A stretch of DNA of 64,000 nt, from contig NZ_CP108002.1 in assembly GCF_041435055.1 (NCBI RefSeq), positions 6,696,001-6,760,000 on the forward strand, read 5' to 3'. The position numbers and the translations under genes were made by a program. The notes under the pieces were generated by a model that was not told the origin of the DNA, ran no database searches, and saw nothing but the letters and a program-made list of their open reading frames with translations. Position 1 is the stretch's first letter; each line of letters begins with the position of its first letter. This document shows positions 43,722 through 52,973 of this stretch, one piece after another. Source of the stretch: Streptomyces sp. NBC_00341 (lineage in GTDB: Bacteria; Actinomycetota; Actinomycetes; Streptomycetales; Streptomycetaceae).

Positions 43722-45692
43722 ATGACGAAGCCACCTCTCCCCGAGCTCCTGCACGCCGCCGTGACCGCCGTCGGCGGTACGGAGCGACCTGGTCAGGCCG
43801 CCATGGCCGACGCCGTCGCCGAGGCCGTAGACAACCAATCCCACCTGCTCGTCCAGGCCGGTACCGGCACCGGTAAATCGCTGGGCTACCTGGTGCCGGC
43901 CCTCGCGCACGGCGAGCGTGTCGTGGTGGCCACGGCGACCCTGGCCCTCCAGCGCCAGCTGGTGGAGCGGGACCTGCCGCGTACGGTCGACGCCCTGCAT
44001 CCGCTGCTGCGCCGCCGCCCCCAGTTCGCGATGCTCAAGGGCCGGTCGAACTACCTCTGCCTGCACCGCCTCCACGAAGGAGTGCCGCAGGATGAGGAGG
44101 AGGGCCTCTTCGACCAGTTCGAGGCCGCGGCCCCGTCGAGCAAGCTCGGTCAGGACCTCCTGCGGATGCGGGACTGGTCGGACGAGACGGAGACCGGTGA
44201 CCGCGACGATCTGACGCCGGGGGTCTCCGACCGGGCCTGGGCGCAGATCTCCGTCTCCTCGCGCGAGTGCCTGGGCGCCACCAAGTGCGCGTACGGGGCG
44301 GAGTGCTTCGCTGAGCAGGCCCGTGAGCGGGCGAAGCTCGCCGATGTGGTGGTCACCAACCACGCGCTCCTCGCCATCGACGCCATCGAAGGCGCTCCGG
44401 TGCTTCCGCAGCACGAGGTGCTGATCGTCGACGAGGCCCACGAGCTGGTCTCCAGGGTCACCGGCGTGGCCACCGGCGAGCTCACCCCCGGCCAGGTCGG
44501 CCGCGCGGTCCGGCGCGCCGCGAAGCTGGTCAACGAGAAGGCCGCGGACGCGCTGCAGAGCGCGTCGGAGGGTTTCGAGCGGGTGATGGAGCTGGCACTT
44601 CCCGGCCGCCTGGAAGAGGTGCCGGAGGATCTCGGCTACGCGCTGATGGCCCTGCGTGACGCCGCGCGTACGGTGATCTCCGCCCTGGGCACCACCCGGG
44701 ACAAGTCCGTCCAGGACGAGGACGCCGTGCGCAAGCAGGCACTGGCCTCGGTGGAGTCCATCCACGGCGTCGCAGAGCGGATCACACAGGGCTCCGAGTA
44801 CGACGTCGTCTGGTACGAACGCCATGACCGCTTCGGCGCCTCCGTACGGGTCGCCCCGCTCTCCGTCTCCGGACTGCTGCGCGAGAAGCTCTTCACGGAC
44901 CGCTCCGTCGTGCTCACCTCGGCCACGCTGAAGCTCGGCGGCGACTTCAACGGGGTCGGCGCGTCACTCGGGCTCGCCCCCGAAGGCACCGCGGGTGAGG
45001 ACATCCCGCAGTGGAAGGGGCTCGACGTCGGCTCGCCCTTCGACTACCCGAAGCAGGGGATCCTTTACGTCGCCCGGCATCTGGCGACGCCCGGCCGGGA
45101 GGGTTCCCGCACCGACATGCTGGACGAGCTGGCCGATCTGGTGGAGGCCGCCGGCGGCCGCACCCTTGGGCTGTTCTCCTCCATGCGGGCCGCCCAGGCG
45201 GCCGCCGAGGAGCTGAGGGGCCGGCTGGACAGGCCGATCCTGCTCCAGGGCGAGGAGACGCTGGGGGAGCTGATCAAGAACTTCGCGGCTTCCCCGGAGA
45301 CCTGCCTCTTCGGCACGCTCTCGCTCTGGCAGGGGGTGGACGTCCCCGGCGCGAGCTGTCAGCTGGTGGTCATGGACCGGATTCCGTTCCCCCGCCCCGA
45401 CGACCCGCTGATGAGCGCGCGCCAGAAGGCGGTCGAGGAAGCGGGCGGCAACGGCTTCATGGCGGTCGCGGCGACCCACGCCGCGCTGCTGATGGCCCAG
45501 GGCGCCGGCCGCCTCGTCCGTGCCACGGGTGACAAGGGCGTCGTCGCGGTGCTTGATCCGCGTCTCGCCAATGCCCGGTACGGGAGCTATCTGCGCGCCT
45601 CGCTCCCTGACTTCTGGTACACGACCGACCGCAATCAGACGCGTCGCTCGCTGGCGGCGATCGACGCCGCCGCGAAAGCCGAGGGCAAGTAG
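43722..45692 (+). CDS. DinG/YoaA-like ATP-dependent DNA helicase
   Basis: The 656-residue superfamily-2 Fe-S helicase has Walker A LLVQAGTGTGKSLGYLVPAL and the Walker B box EVLIVDEAHELVSRVTG (DEAH). Four cysteines suitable for a 4Fe-4S cluster are visible (YLCLHRL, ECLGATKCAYGAECF). C-terminal motifs are CLFGTLSLWQGVDVPGASCQ and AQGAGRLVRATGDKGVVAVL. A -10-like TAGGCT lies 10 bp before the ATG. It ends 99 bp before lexA, convergently, across a 24-bp hairpin. No LexA box was seen upstream. Confidence 0.93.
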   Translation: MTKPPLPELLHAAVTAVGGTERPGQAAMADAVAEAVDNQSHLLVQAGTGTGKSLGYLVPALAHGERVVVATATLALQRQLVERDLPRTVDALHPLLRRRPQFAMLKGRSNYLCLHRLHEGVPQDEEEGLFDQFEAAAPSSKLGQDLLRMRDWSDETETGDRDDLTPGVSDRAWAQISVSSRECLGATKCAYGAECFAEQARERAKLADVVVTNHALLAIDAIEGAPVLPQHEVLIVDEAHELVSRVTGVATGELTPGQVGRAVRRAAKLVNEKAADALQSASEGFERVMELALPGRLEEVPEDLGYALMALRDAARTVISALGTTRDKSVQDEDAVRKQALASVESIHGVAERITQGSEYDVVWYERHDRFGASVRVAPLSVSGLLREKLFTDRSVVLTSATLKLGGDFNGVGASLGLAPEGTAGEDIPQWKGLDVGSPFDYPKQGILYVARHLATPGREGSRTDMLDELADLVEAAGGRTLGLFSSMRAAQAAAEELRGRLDRPILLQGEETLGELIKNFAASPETCLFGTLSLWQGVDVPGASCQLVVMDRIPFPRPDDPLMSARQKAVEEAGGNGFMAVAATHAALLMAQGAGRLVRATGDKGVVAVLDPRLANARYGSYLRASLPDFWYTTDRNQTRRSLAAIDAAAKAEGK

Positions 45693-45727
45693 GCCCGTGC
45701 GGGGCCTCGGTCTACGGGGTCCCGGTC

Positions 45728-45780
45728 GCATGGATGGGGCCCGGAAACCGGCACTACCGGTTTCCGGGCCCCATCCATGC
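45728..45780. terminator. 24-bp perfect hairpin shared by dinG-like helicase and lexA
   Basis: The arms 45728-45751 and 45757-45780 are perfectly complementary with a 5-nt loop (CACTA). It separates two convergent genes and probably terminates both. Confidence 0.92.
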
Positions 45781-45790
45781 GATGGCGACG

Positions 45791-46585
45791 TCACACCCGC
45801 CGCAGCACCGCCACGACCTTGCCGAGGATGGTCGCCTCGTCGCCGGGAATCGGCTGGTACGCGGAGTTGTGGGGGAGCAGCCAGACATGACCGTCCTCCC
45901 GCTTGAAGCGCTTGACCGTGGCCTCGCCCTCCAGCATCGCCGCCACGATGTCGCCGTTCTCCGCCACGGGCTGGCGCCGGACCGTGACCCAGTCCCCGTC
46001 GCAGATCGCCGCTTCGATCATCGAGTCACCGACGACCTTGAGGACGAAAAGCTCGCCGTCACCGACCAGCTGGCGGGGAAGTGGAAAGACGTCCTCGACG
46101 GACTCCTCGGCGAGGATCGGACCACCGGCCGCGATCCGGCCGACCAACGGAACGTACGAAGCCGCGGGCTTCCCGGTGGTGTCCGTGGGCTGCGTGCTGG
46201 GCTGGTCCGAACCGCGAACCTCGTACGCCCGGGGTCGGTGGGGGTCACGGCGCAGGAACCCCTTGCGTTCCAGAGCCATGAGCTGATGCGCGACGGAGGA
46301 CGTACTGGAAAGGCCCACCGCCTGACCGATCTCCCGCATCGACGGGGGGTATCCCCGCCGCTGCACGGAGTCCCGGATGACCTCGATCACTCGCCGCTGC
46401 CGGTCCGTGAGCCCTGAGCTGTCCGCCCGGATTCCAGGAGGTCGCCCGGGAAGCGAGCGCGCTGGGCGCGCGGGCTCGGGCCCCTCCGTGTTCGTGGCTG
46501 AGTCATTCATGGCATGCACCGGCTCACGTCGGCTCTGGGAGCGGTCCTGGGCAGTGATGATGGCACTGTCTGCGGTGGTGGTCAC
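45791..46585 (-). CDS. lexA: SOS repressor LexA
   Basis: The GTG at 46585, behind GAGAGGGG, gives 264 residues with a ~45-residue N-terminal extension; an ATG 25 codons in is an alternative start. The winged-helix DNA-binding domain has [40 protein letters not shown] and [17 protein letters not shown]. The self-cleavage site is the Ala-Gly in GRIAAGGPI. The Ser/Lys dyad is in [17 protein letters not shown] and EATVKRFKR. It represses SOS genes until RecA filaments trigger cleavage. Its own promoter contains a LexA box. Confidence 0.96.
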   Translation of the reverse strand: MTTTADSAIITAQDRSQSRREPVHAMNDSATNTEGPEPARPARSLPGRPPGIRADSSGLTDRQRRVIEVIRDSVQRRGYPPSMREIGQAVGLSSTSSVAHQLMALERKGFLRRDPHRPRAYEVRGSDQPSTQPTDTTGKPAASYVPLVGRIAAGGPILAEESVEDVFPLPRQLVGDGELFVLKVVGDSMIEAAICDGDWVTVRRQPVAENGDIVAAMLEGEATVKRFKREDGHVWLLPHNSAYQPIPGDEATILGKVVAVLRRV

Positions 46586-46647
46586 GTCGGCCCCTCTCGA
46601 ATGGTCTCCCTAGCTGCACAACGGTAGTAGCTTTCGAAAGGTTGCGC

Positions 46648-46662
46648 CAAACACACGTTCGA
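46648..46662 (-). promoter_or_regulatory. LexA box in the lexA promoter
   Basis: The minus strand reads TCGAACGTGTGTTTG, close to the Gram-positive SOS consensus CGAACRNRYGTTYG. It overlaps the -35 element TTGGCG (46645-46650), which is 18 bp from the -10 element TACCGT (46621-46626). This predicts direct autorepression. The box is also about 300 bp upstream of nrdR on the other side. Confidence 0.85.
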
Positions 46663-46961
46663 GTGAAAAACAAATAAAAGCCTGTTGGGCGTTCATTGCT
46701 AGGTGTATGAGCGAAGCCGCGAGGGACGCCGCCTGCCGTCGGGTCGAACGGCAATTCGGATCATTACGGTAGCCTCAGCGGCCGCGGAGGCGTCGCGCGG
46801 GGTCGCCGTCCGAGGTCGCCGCCCGCCCTTCCGCGCCCCCCGGGAGCCGCCGCCCCGCAATCGGTGCGGCCACATCCTTCCCGTACTCTCTTGCTCGGTC
46901 GTACGCTGCCTTCCGGCCGCCCGTGATGCGCGACACGCGCTAGGGCCAAATGCGCGGCCAA

Positions 46962-46977
46962 ACCCAAGATCTAGTGG
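46962..46977 (+). promoter_or_regulatory. Candidate NrdR box upstream of nrdR
   Basis: ACCCAAGATCTAGTGG matches the 16-bp NrdR consensus (acaCwAtATaTwGtgt) at about 12 of 16 positions, including the central C-A-AT-T-G core letters. NrdR boxes usually come in pairs about three turns apart. A partner near 46933 is only weakly similar. The rest of the 530-bp lexA-nrdR region shows no gene. Confidence 0.5.
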
Positions 46978-47118
46978 TTGGATTGCCTCGATCGCCCAGA
47001 GGTTGTGGTCCCCGTCTTTCGGGGGTGCGGTCATCGCCTATGCTTGAGACTGCTTCGAAGGCCCCTCGCGGGGCCTGATGAGGCCATTCAGTCGTGCTGT
47101 GAAGGAGGGTTGGGAGCC

Positions 47119-47631
47119 ATGCACTGCCCCTTCTGCAGGCACCCCGACAGCCGGGTCGTCGACAGTCGCACCACCGACGACGGGACCTCGATCCGCCGGC
47201 GCCGTCAGTGCCCCGACTGCTCCCGCCGTTTCACGACGGTGGAGACCTGTTCGCTCATGGTGGTGAAGCGCAGCGGCGTGACCGAGCCTTTCAGCCGCAC
47301 CAAGGTCATCTCCGGCGTGCGCAAGGCGTGCCAGGGGCGGCCGGTCACCGAGGACGCCCTCGCCAAGCTCGGCCAGCGGGTCGAGGAGGCGGTGCGTGCG
47401 ACCGGCAGCGCCGAGCTGACCACTCACGACGTGGGCCTGGCCATTCTCGGCCCCTTGCAGGAACTCGACCTGGTCGCGTACCTGCGGTTCGCATCCGTGT
47501 ACCGGGCGTTCAACAGCCTCGAAGACTTCGAGGCCGCCATCGTGGAACTCCGCGAACAGCGGCCTCCCGTAGAAGGATGCGGGGCCGGCGAGACCCTTGA
47601 GGTCCCCGTTCCCGCCGTCGCCGCCGACTGA
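47119..47631 (+). CDS. nrdR: Ribonucleotide reductase repressor NrdR
   Basis: The ATG at 47119 (GGAGGGTTGGGAGCC upstream) gives 170 residues. The zinc ribbon is [19 protein letters not shown] with [15 protein letters not shown] (four Cys), followed by an ATP-cone domain ([20 protein letters not shown]...[14 protein letters not shown]). NrdR senses dATP/ATP and represses ribonucleotide reductase operons. It lies 159 bp upstream of nrdJ in the same orientation, the known nrdRJ arrangement of Streptomyces. Confidence 0.97.
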   Translation: MHCPFCRHPDSRVVDSRTTDDGTSIRRRRQCPDCSRRFTTVETCSLMVVKRSGVTEPFSRTKVISGVRKACQGRPVTEDALAKLGQRVEEAVRATGSAELTTHDVGLAILGPLQELDLVAYLRFASVYRAFNSLEDFEAAIVELREQRPPVEGCGAGETLEVPVPAVAAD

Positions 47632-47790
47632 GCGGCGCAGGCCGACCGCCGCCGGTCCCCGGACCGGCGGCCGGGTGGCACACAGACCTGCTCCGGATGC
47701 CCCACGCGGCGTCCGAAGTACCAGACACACACTGTGCCCGGGGAAGTTCTCGGCACTTCAGGGCGTTTTTGCCCACATATGGGAGGCGGC

Positions 47791-50697
47791 ATGACAGAGA
47801 CGGCGAGCGGCCCGGCGCGAGGTTCCCGCAACAAGGGAGCCAAGTCGACTGCGACTAAGCAGGGCCTGCGTATCGAGCGCATCCACACCACCCCCGGCGT
47901 GCATCCGTACGACGAGGTGGCATGGGCGCGCCGTGACGTCGTCATGACCAACTGGCGCGACGGCTCGATCAACTTCGAGCAGCGTGGCGTCGAGTTCCCC
48001 GACTTCTGGTCGGTGAACGCGGTCAACATCGTCACCAGCAAGTACTTCCGCGGGGCCGTAGGCACCCCGCAGCGCGAGACCGGTCTGCGACAGCTCATCG
48101 ACCGGATCGTGAAGACCTACCGGAAGGCCGGAGAGGACTTCGACTACTTCACCTCTCCGGCGGACGCGGAGATCTTCGAGCACGAGTTGGCTTACGCCCT
48201 CCTGCACCAGATCTTCAGCTTCAACTCGCCGGTCTGGTTCAACGTGGGCACGCCCCAGCCGCAGCAGGTCTCCGCCTGCTTCATCCTGGCCGTCGACGAC
48301 TCCATGGAGTCGATCCTCGACTGGTACAAGGAAGAGGGGATGATCTTCAAGGGAGGCTCGGGCGCGGGCCTGAACCTCTCCCGCATCCGCTCCTCCAAGG
48401 AGCTCCTGTCCTCCGGCGGCAACGCCTCCGGCCCGGTCTCCTTCATGCGCGGCGCCGACGCGTCCGCCGGAACGATCAAGTCCGGTGGCGCCACCCGCCG
48501 CGCGGCCAAGATGGTCATCCTCGACGTCGACCACCCCGACATCGAGAACTTCATCGAGACCAAGGTGAAGGAGGAGGAGAAGATCCGCGCCCTGCGTGAC
48601 GCGGGCTTCGACATGGACCTGGGCGGCGACGACATCACGTCCGTCCAGTACCAGAACGCCAACAACTCGGTCCGGGTGAACGACGAGTTCATGAAGGCCG
48701 TGGAGTCCGGCGGGAAGTTCGGGCTTCGCGCCCGGATGACCGGTGACGTCATCGAAGAGGTCGAGGCCAAGTCCCTCTTCCGCAAGATGGCAGAGGCCGC
48801 CTGGGCCTGCGCCGACCCGGGCATCCAGTACGACGACACGATCAACCAGTGGCACACCTGCCCCGAGTCCGGCCGGATCAACGGCTCGAACCCGTGCAGC
48901 GAGTACATGCACCTGGACAACACCTCGTGCAACCTCGCCTCGCTGAACCTGATGAAGTTCCTCAAGGACGACGGCAAGGGCAACCAGTCCTTCGAGTCCG
49001 AGCGCTTCGCCAAGGTCGTCGAGCTGGTCATCACCGCGATGGACATCTCCATCTGCTTCGCGGACTTCCCGACCCAGAAGATCGGCGAGAACACCCGCGC
49101 GTTCCGTCAGCTCGGCATCGGCTACGCCAACCTCGGCGCCCTGCTGATGGCGACCGGCCACGCGTACGACAGCGACGGCGGTCGCGCGCTCGCGGGCGCC
49201 ATCACCTCGCTGATGACCGGCACCTCCTACCGTCGCTCCGCGGAGCTGGCGGCGGTCGTCGGCCCGTACGACGGCTACGCCCGTAACGCCGAGCCGCACC
49301 AGCGCGTCATGAAGCAGCACTCCGACGCCAACGCGGTGGCCGTGCACGCCGACGACCTGGACAACCCGATCTGGGCCGCCGCCACGGAGGCCTGGCAGGA
49401 CGTCATCCGGCTCGGCGCGAAGAACGGTTTCCGTAACGCGCAGGCCTCGGTCATCGCGCCCACCGGCACCATCGGTCTCGCGATGTCCTGCGACACCACC
49501 GGCCTGGAGCCCGACCTCGCCCTGGTCAAGTTCAAGAAGCTGGTCGGCGGCGGCTCGATGCAGATCGTCAACGGCACCGTTCCGCAGGCGCTGCGCCGCA
49601 TGGGGTACCAGGAGGAGCAGATCGAGGCGGTCGTCGCCCACATCGCCGAGAACGGCAACGTGATCGACGCGCCCGGCCTGAAGCCCGAGCACTACGAGGT
49701 CTTCGACTGCGCGATGGGCGAGCGTTCCATCTCGGCGATGGGCCACGTGCGCATGATGGCGGCCATCCAGCCGTGGATCTCCGGCGCGCTCTCCAAGACG
49801 GTGAACCTGCCGGAGACGGCCACCGTCGAGGACGTCGAGGAGGTCTACTTCGAGGCGTGGAAGCTGGGCGTGAAGGCGCTCGCGATCTACCGCGACAACT
49901 GCAAGGTCGGCCAGCCCCTCTCCACCAAGAAGTGGGAGGAGAAGAAGGACGAGGTCACGGCCAAGGCCGAGGACACCATCCGTACCGCGGTCGAGAAGGT
50001 CGTCGAGTACCGCCCGGTCCGCAAGCGTCTGCCCAAGGGCCGGCCCGGCATCACCACCTCGTTCACGGTGGGCGGCGCCGAGGGCTACATGACCGCCAAC
50101 TCCTACCCGGACGACGGTCTCGGTGAGGTCTTCCTGAAGATGTCCAAGCAGGGCTCGACCCTCGCGGGCATGATGGACGCCTTCTCCATCGCCGTCTCGG
50201 TCGGCCTGCAGTACGGCGTCCCGCTGGAGACGTACGTCTCGAAGTTCACCAACATGCGCTTCGAGCCGGCCGGTATGACGGACGACCCGGACGTGCGGAT
50301 GGCGCAGTCGATCGTCGACTACATCTTCCGTCGCCTGGCGCTCGACTTCCTGCCGTTCGAGACCCGCTCGGCACTCGGCATCCACTCGGCCGACGAGCGT
50401 CAGCGCCACCTCGACACCGGTTCGTACGAGGCGTCGATGGACGAGGACGAGCTGGACGTGGAGAGCCTGGCCCAGTCCGCCCCCGTGCGGCCGGCGGAAC
50501 CGCTGAAGGCGGTCGCCCCCGTGCGTGAGGCCGAGAAGCCGGACACGAGGACCGCGCACACCTCGGCGGAGCTCGTCGAGATGCAGCTGGGCATCAGCGC
50601 CGACGCCCCGCTCTGCTTCTCCTGCGGTACGAAGATGCAGCGCGCCGGATCCTGCTACATCTGCGAGGGCTGCGGCTCGACCAGCGGCTGCAGCTGA
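47791..50697 (+). CDS. nrdJ: Class II adenosylcobalamin-dependent ribonucleoside-diphosphate reductase NrdJ
   Basis: The ATG at 47791, behind GGGAGGCGGC, gives 968 residues. The barrel core has SACFILAVDDSMESILDWYK, GGSGAGLNLSRIRSS and NPCSEYMHLDNTSCNLASLN (catalytic cysteine region). The C-terminus ends in Cys-rich CFSCGTKMQRAGSCYICEGC, then GSTSGCS, which relays electrons and binds metal. It makes deoxynucleotides regardless of oxygen using coenzyme B12. Region 47632-47790 is short and carries no B12-riboswitch signature that I could recognise. Confidence 0.97.
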   Translation: MTETASGPARGSRNKGAKSTATKQGLRIERIHTTPGVHPYDEVAWARRDVVMTNWRDGSINFEQRGVEFPDFWSVNAVNIVTSKYFRGAVGTPQRETGLRQLIDRIVKTYRKAGEDFDYFTSPADAEIFEHELAYALLHQIFSFNSPVWFNVGTPQPQQVSACFILAVDDSMESILDWYKEEGMIFKGGSGAGLNLSRIRSSKELLSSGGNASGPVSFMRGADASAGTIKSGGATRRAAKMVILDVDHPDIENFIETKVKEEEKIRALRDAGFDMDLGGDDITSVQYQNANNSVRVNDEFMKAVESGGKFGLRARMTGDVIEEVEAKSLFRKMAEAAWACADPGIQYDDTINQWHTCPESGRINGSNPCSEYMHLDNTSCNLASLNLMKFLKDDGKGNQSFESERFAKVVELVITAMDISICFADFPTQKIGENTRAFRQLGIGYANLGALLMATGHAYDSDGGRALAGAITSLMTGTSYRRSAELAAVVGPYDGYARNAEPHQRVMKQHSDANAVAVHADDLDNPIWAAATEAWQDVIRLGAKNGFRNAQASVIAPTGTIGLAMSCDTTGLEPDLALVKFKKLVGGGSMQIVNGTVPQALRRMGYQEEQIEAVVAHIAENGNVIDAPGLKPEHYEVFDCAMGERSISAMGHVRMMAAIQPWISGALSKTVNLPETATVEDVEEVYFEAWKLGVKALAIYRDNCKVGQPLSTKKWEEKKDEVTAKAEDTIRTAVEKVVEYRPVRKRLPKGRPGITTSFTVGGAEGYMTANSYPDDGLGEVFLKMSKQGSTLAGMMDAFSIAVSVGLQYGVPLETYVSKFTNMRFEPAGMTDDPDVRMAQSIVDYIFRRLALDFLPFETRSALGIHSADERQRHLDTGSYEASMDEDELDVESLAQSAPVRPAEPLKAVAPVREAEKPDTRTAHTSAELVEMQLGISADAPLCFSCGTKMQRAGSCYICEGCGSTSGCS

Positions 50698-50747
50698 TCC
50701 CGGCCGCCTGAGGCGCGACGGCTGAGCCGCGCTCGGCGGCAGGCCAT

Positions 50748-50783
50748 GGGGCGGGAAGATCTCCTCGGAGACCTTCCCGCCCC
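50748..50783. terminator. Terminator after nrdJ
   Basis: A 17-bp stem with one mismatch (50748-50764 with 50767-50783, 2-nt loop) lies between nrdJ and the convergent terD-like gene. Confidence 0.88.
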
Positions 50784-50800
50784 GTCCCGTATCCGGAGCG

Positions 50801-51337
50801 TCACACTCCGGTCGGGCGGTTCCCCATCGTCGCGGCGAACGAGTCGGCGTCGCCGTCGAAGCCCCGTACCGTGTCGTGGAACTGCCAGGCACCCGTGGTG
50901 TCCCGGACGAACTCGGCGACGACCGCCGCCGTCGCGCCGCCGACCGACGAGAAGTCGTTCTCGGCCAGTGTGTCGTAGCCCTCGCGGACCTGTACGGCGG
51001 TGTTCTCCACGGCGGCGAAGGTCTTGTGGCCGTCGCGCTGCTGTATGGCCACACCGACGATGACCCGGGTGTACGACTCCGACAGCCGGTCCAGCTCCAG
51101 CGTCATCACCTCGTCGTACCCCAGCCCCTGACCGGTCCGGCTGTCCCGGTCGAGCGTGATCGTGCCGTCGGGCGCGCGGCTGTCGAAGTGGACGAGGTAG
51201 GCGGGGCTGCCGTACGGCTCCTCGGTCGAGTAGGTCGCCGCGATGATGTCGAGGTCATTGGGGGGATCGCCGTGAGGGCTGGGGTCCCATTTGACCCTCA
51301 CCTCGACCTTCTCGATGTCCTTGTTGGGCGTGCTCAT
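50801..51337 (-). CDS. TerD-family protein
   Basis: The 178-residue TerD/stress-protein homologue has VEVRVKWDPSPHGDPPNDLD, IIAATYS and DSRTGQGLGYDEVMTLELDR, with the acidic calcium-binding loops of the family partly preserved. TerD proteins bind Ca2+ and are linked to tellurite and membrane-stress responses. This gene is solitary, without other ter genes nearby. Confidence 0.85.
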   Translation of the reverse strand: MSTPNKDIEKVEVRVKWDPSPHGDPPNDLDIIAATYSTEEPYGSPAYLVHFDSRAPDGTITLDRDSRTGQGLGYDEVMTLELDRLSESYTRVIVGVAIQQRDGHKTFAAVENTAVQVREGYDTLAENDFSSVGGATAAVVAEFVRDTTGAWQFHDTVRGFDGDADSFAATMGNRPTGV

Positions 51338-51564
51338 CGGACTTCCCTCCTTCGCCCTTGGGGCCGTCGCCCCGGCTCTGTCACCAGATCATCTCCGTAA
51401 CTGTCGGTGAAACCAACCGGCTTGGCCATGGGCGGCGGAATCGGGCCACTGCCCGGACCGGGCGCCCGGGTACGGAATCCGCCGCGGCGGTCCGTGCCGG
51501 ACCGTCGCGCGGCCGGTTCCGGCGCACTCCGCGAGAGCGTGACCCACGCCACGTCCGACACCCG

Positions 51565-51570
51565 TACGAT
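51565..51570 (+). promoter_or_regulatory. -10 box of a leaderless transcript (DUF4937-like gene)
   Basis: TACGAT lies exactly 12 to 7 bp upstream of the GTG at 51577, with no ribosome-binding site between. Confidence 0.6.
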
Positions 51571-51576
51571 GGGGCC

Positions 51577-52182
51577 GTGCTGGTCAAGTGGATTCGCTGC
51601 AATGTGGTCGACCGTCGCGGTTTCGAGCGGGGGCAGCGCAAATGGGCGGGGCTGCTGGGGGAGCCGGGGTTCAGGGGACAGGGTGGTGGCTGGAGCCGTG
51701 GCCGGCCGGAGGTGGCGCACGTCTTCGCGTTCTGGGAGAACCGGGTCTTCTACGACTCGTTCATGGCACGCGGGCACGACGCTCTGGCCGCCGCGCAGTC
51801 GGGTACCTGCAATGACATACAGGTCAAGCTGTTCGACTACCGCTTCGACGTGAAGACCGGCTTCGAACCGGGGTTCACCGACGCGGACGTGCTCAGGGTC
51901 GCGCACAGCAGGGTCCACGAGGACCGGGTCGAGCACTTCGCGCTGATGCAGCAGCGGGTATGGAATCCGGCGATGGCCGGATCGCCCGGGATGCTGCGAG
52001 GAGTCTTCGGGGAGGCACCGGGCCATGAGTTCCTGGTCCTCTCCATGTGGCAGTCGAGCGCGGAACGCGGCAAATACCGGGCGGGGAGTGTCGAACGGCT
52101 CGCGCAGCGGGCGCAGACCGAGGACGACGTGGCGGCGCTCTCCGGCGACGTCGTGCAGCTCGAACCGTCGTGGACGGTGTGA
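51577..52182 (+). CDS. YdbC/DUF4937-like protein of unknown function
   Basis: The 201-residue protein begins VLVKWIRCNVVDRRGFERGQ and contains two similar alpha-beta halves (FAFWENRVFYDSFMARGHD; FLVLSMWQSSAERGKYRAGS) typical of dimeric ferredoxin-like folds. It resembles DUF4937/YdbC proteins of streptomycetes. The GTG coincides with the predicted transcription start (leaderless). Function unknown; a monooxygenase-like fold is possible but unproven. Confidence 0.78.
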   Translation: MLVKWIRCNVVDRRGFERGQRKWAGLLGEPGFRGQGGGWSRGRPEVAHVFAFWENRVFYDSFMARGHDALAAAQSGTCNDIQVKLFDYRFDVKTGFEPGFTDADVLRVAHSRVHEDRVEHFALMQQRVWNPAMAGSPGMLRGVFGEAPGHEFLVLSMWQSSAERGKYRAGSVERLAQRAQTEDDVAALSGDVVQLEPSWTV

Positions 52183-52291
52183 GCGGACCGGGCATCCGAG
52201 CCACACCGGTTCCGTGCTGTGGCCGTGATCCGGCCAATCGCTCGACGCGGCGACCGGGGGGCAGCGCTCACGACCTCGCACACCAGGTCGT

Positions 52292-52297
52292 TAGGGT
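52292..52297 (+). promoter_or_regulatory. -10 box of a leaderless transcript (histidine phosphatase gene)
   Basis: TAGGGT lies exactly 12 to 7 bp upstream of the ATG at 52304. No Shine-Dalgarno sequence is present. Confidence 0.62.
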
Positions 52298-52303
52298 CGG
52301 TAC

Positions 52304-52963
52304 ATGGCAAGACCGCAACGCATTGTCCTCGTCCGCCACGGCGAGTCCGAGGGCAATGCCGACGACACGGTGTACGAACGTGAGCCCGATCATGCGCTGA
52401 GGCTCACCTCGACAGGGCTGCGGCAGGCCCGCGAGACCGGGGTGCGGCTGCGCGAGCTCTTCGACGGCGAGCAGGTCAGCGTGTACGTCTCGCCCTACCG
52501 CCGCACGCACGAGACGTTCAGGTCCTTCGGCCTCGATCTCGAACGCGTACGGGTGCGGGAGGAGCCCCGGCTGCGCGAGCAGGACTGGGGGAACTGGCAG
52601 GAACGGGACGACGTCAGGCTGCAGAAGGCGTACCGGGACGCCTATGGGCACTTCTTCTACCGCTTCGCGCAGGGCGAGTCGGGGGCGGATGTGTACGACC
52701 GGGTGGGAGCCTTCCTGGAGAGCCTGCACCGGAGCTTCGAGGCCCCGGACCACCCGCCGAACGTCCTGCTGGTCACGCACGGTCTGACCATGCGGCTGTT
52801 CTGTATGCGCTGGTTCCACTGGTCCGTGGCCGAATTCGAATCCCTCTCGAATCCGGGCAACGGCGAGTCCCGGACACTGGTGCTCGGCAAGGACGGGCGC
52901 TACACACTTGACCGGCCGTTCGAGCGCTGGCGCACCCCTGAGCCGTACGGCATCACCGGATAG
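52304..52963 (+). CDS. Histidine phosphatase (phosphoglycerate-mutase-like) family protein
   Basis: The 219-residue enzyme has the catalytic RHG motif in IVLVRHGESEGNADDTVYER, a second Arg in SPYRRTHETF, the Glu in LREQDWGNWQ and the distal His in VLLVTHGLTMRLFCM. The family acts on phosphorylated metabolites or peptides; the substrate is unknown. It is followed by the ADP-ribosylglycohydrolase gene with 10 bp between stop and start. Confidence 0.88.
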   Translation: MARPQRIVLVRHGESEGNADDTVYEREPDHALRLTSTGLRQARETGVRLRELFDGEQVSVYVSPYRRTHETFRSFGLDLERVRVREEPRLREQDWGNWQERDDVRLQKAYRDAYGHFFYRFAQGESGADVYDRVGAFLESLHRSFEAPDHPPNVLLVTHGLTMRLFCMRWFHWSVAEFESLSNPGNGESRTLVLGKDGRYTLDRPFERWRTPEPYGITG

Positions 52964-52973
52964 AGTGGAACCG

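Noticed and set aside
47632..47790. B12 riboswitch ahead of nrdJ
   Set aside because: The gap is only 159 bp and no cobalamin-box-like sequence was found; class II enzymes in Streptomyces are not expected to have one.
47758..51054. Very long minus-strand open frame opposite nrdJ
   Set aside because: It is the complement of a highly biased GC-rich gene with clear NrdJ motifs; the minus product is low-complexity Arg/Gly/Leu/Val text without domains.
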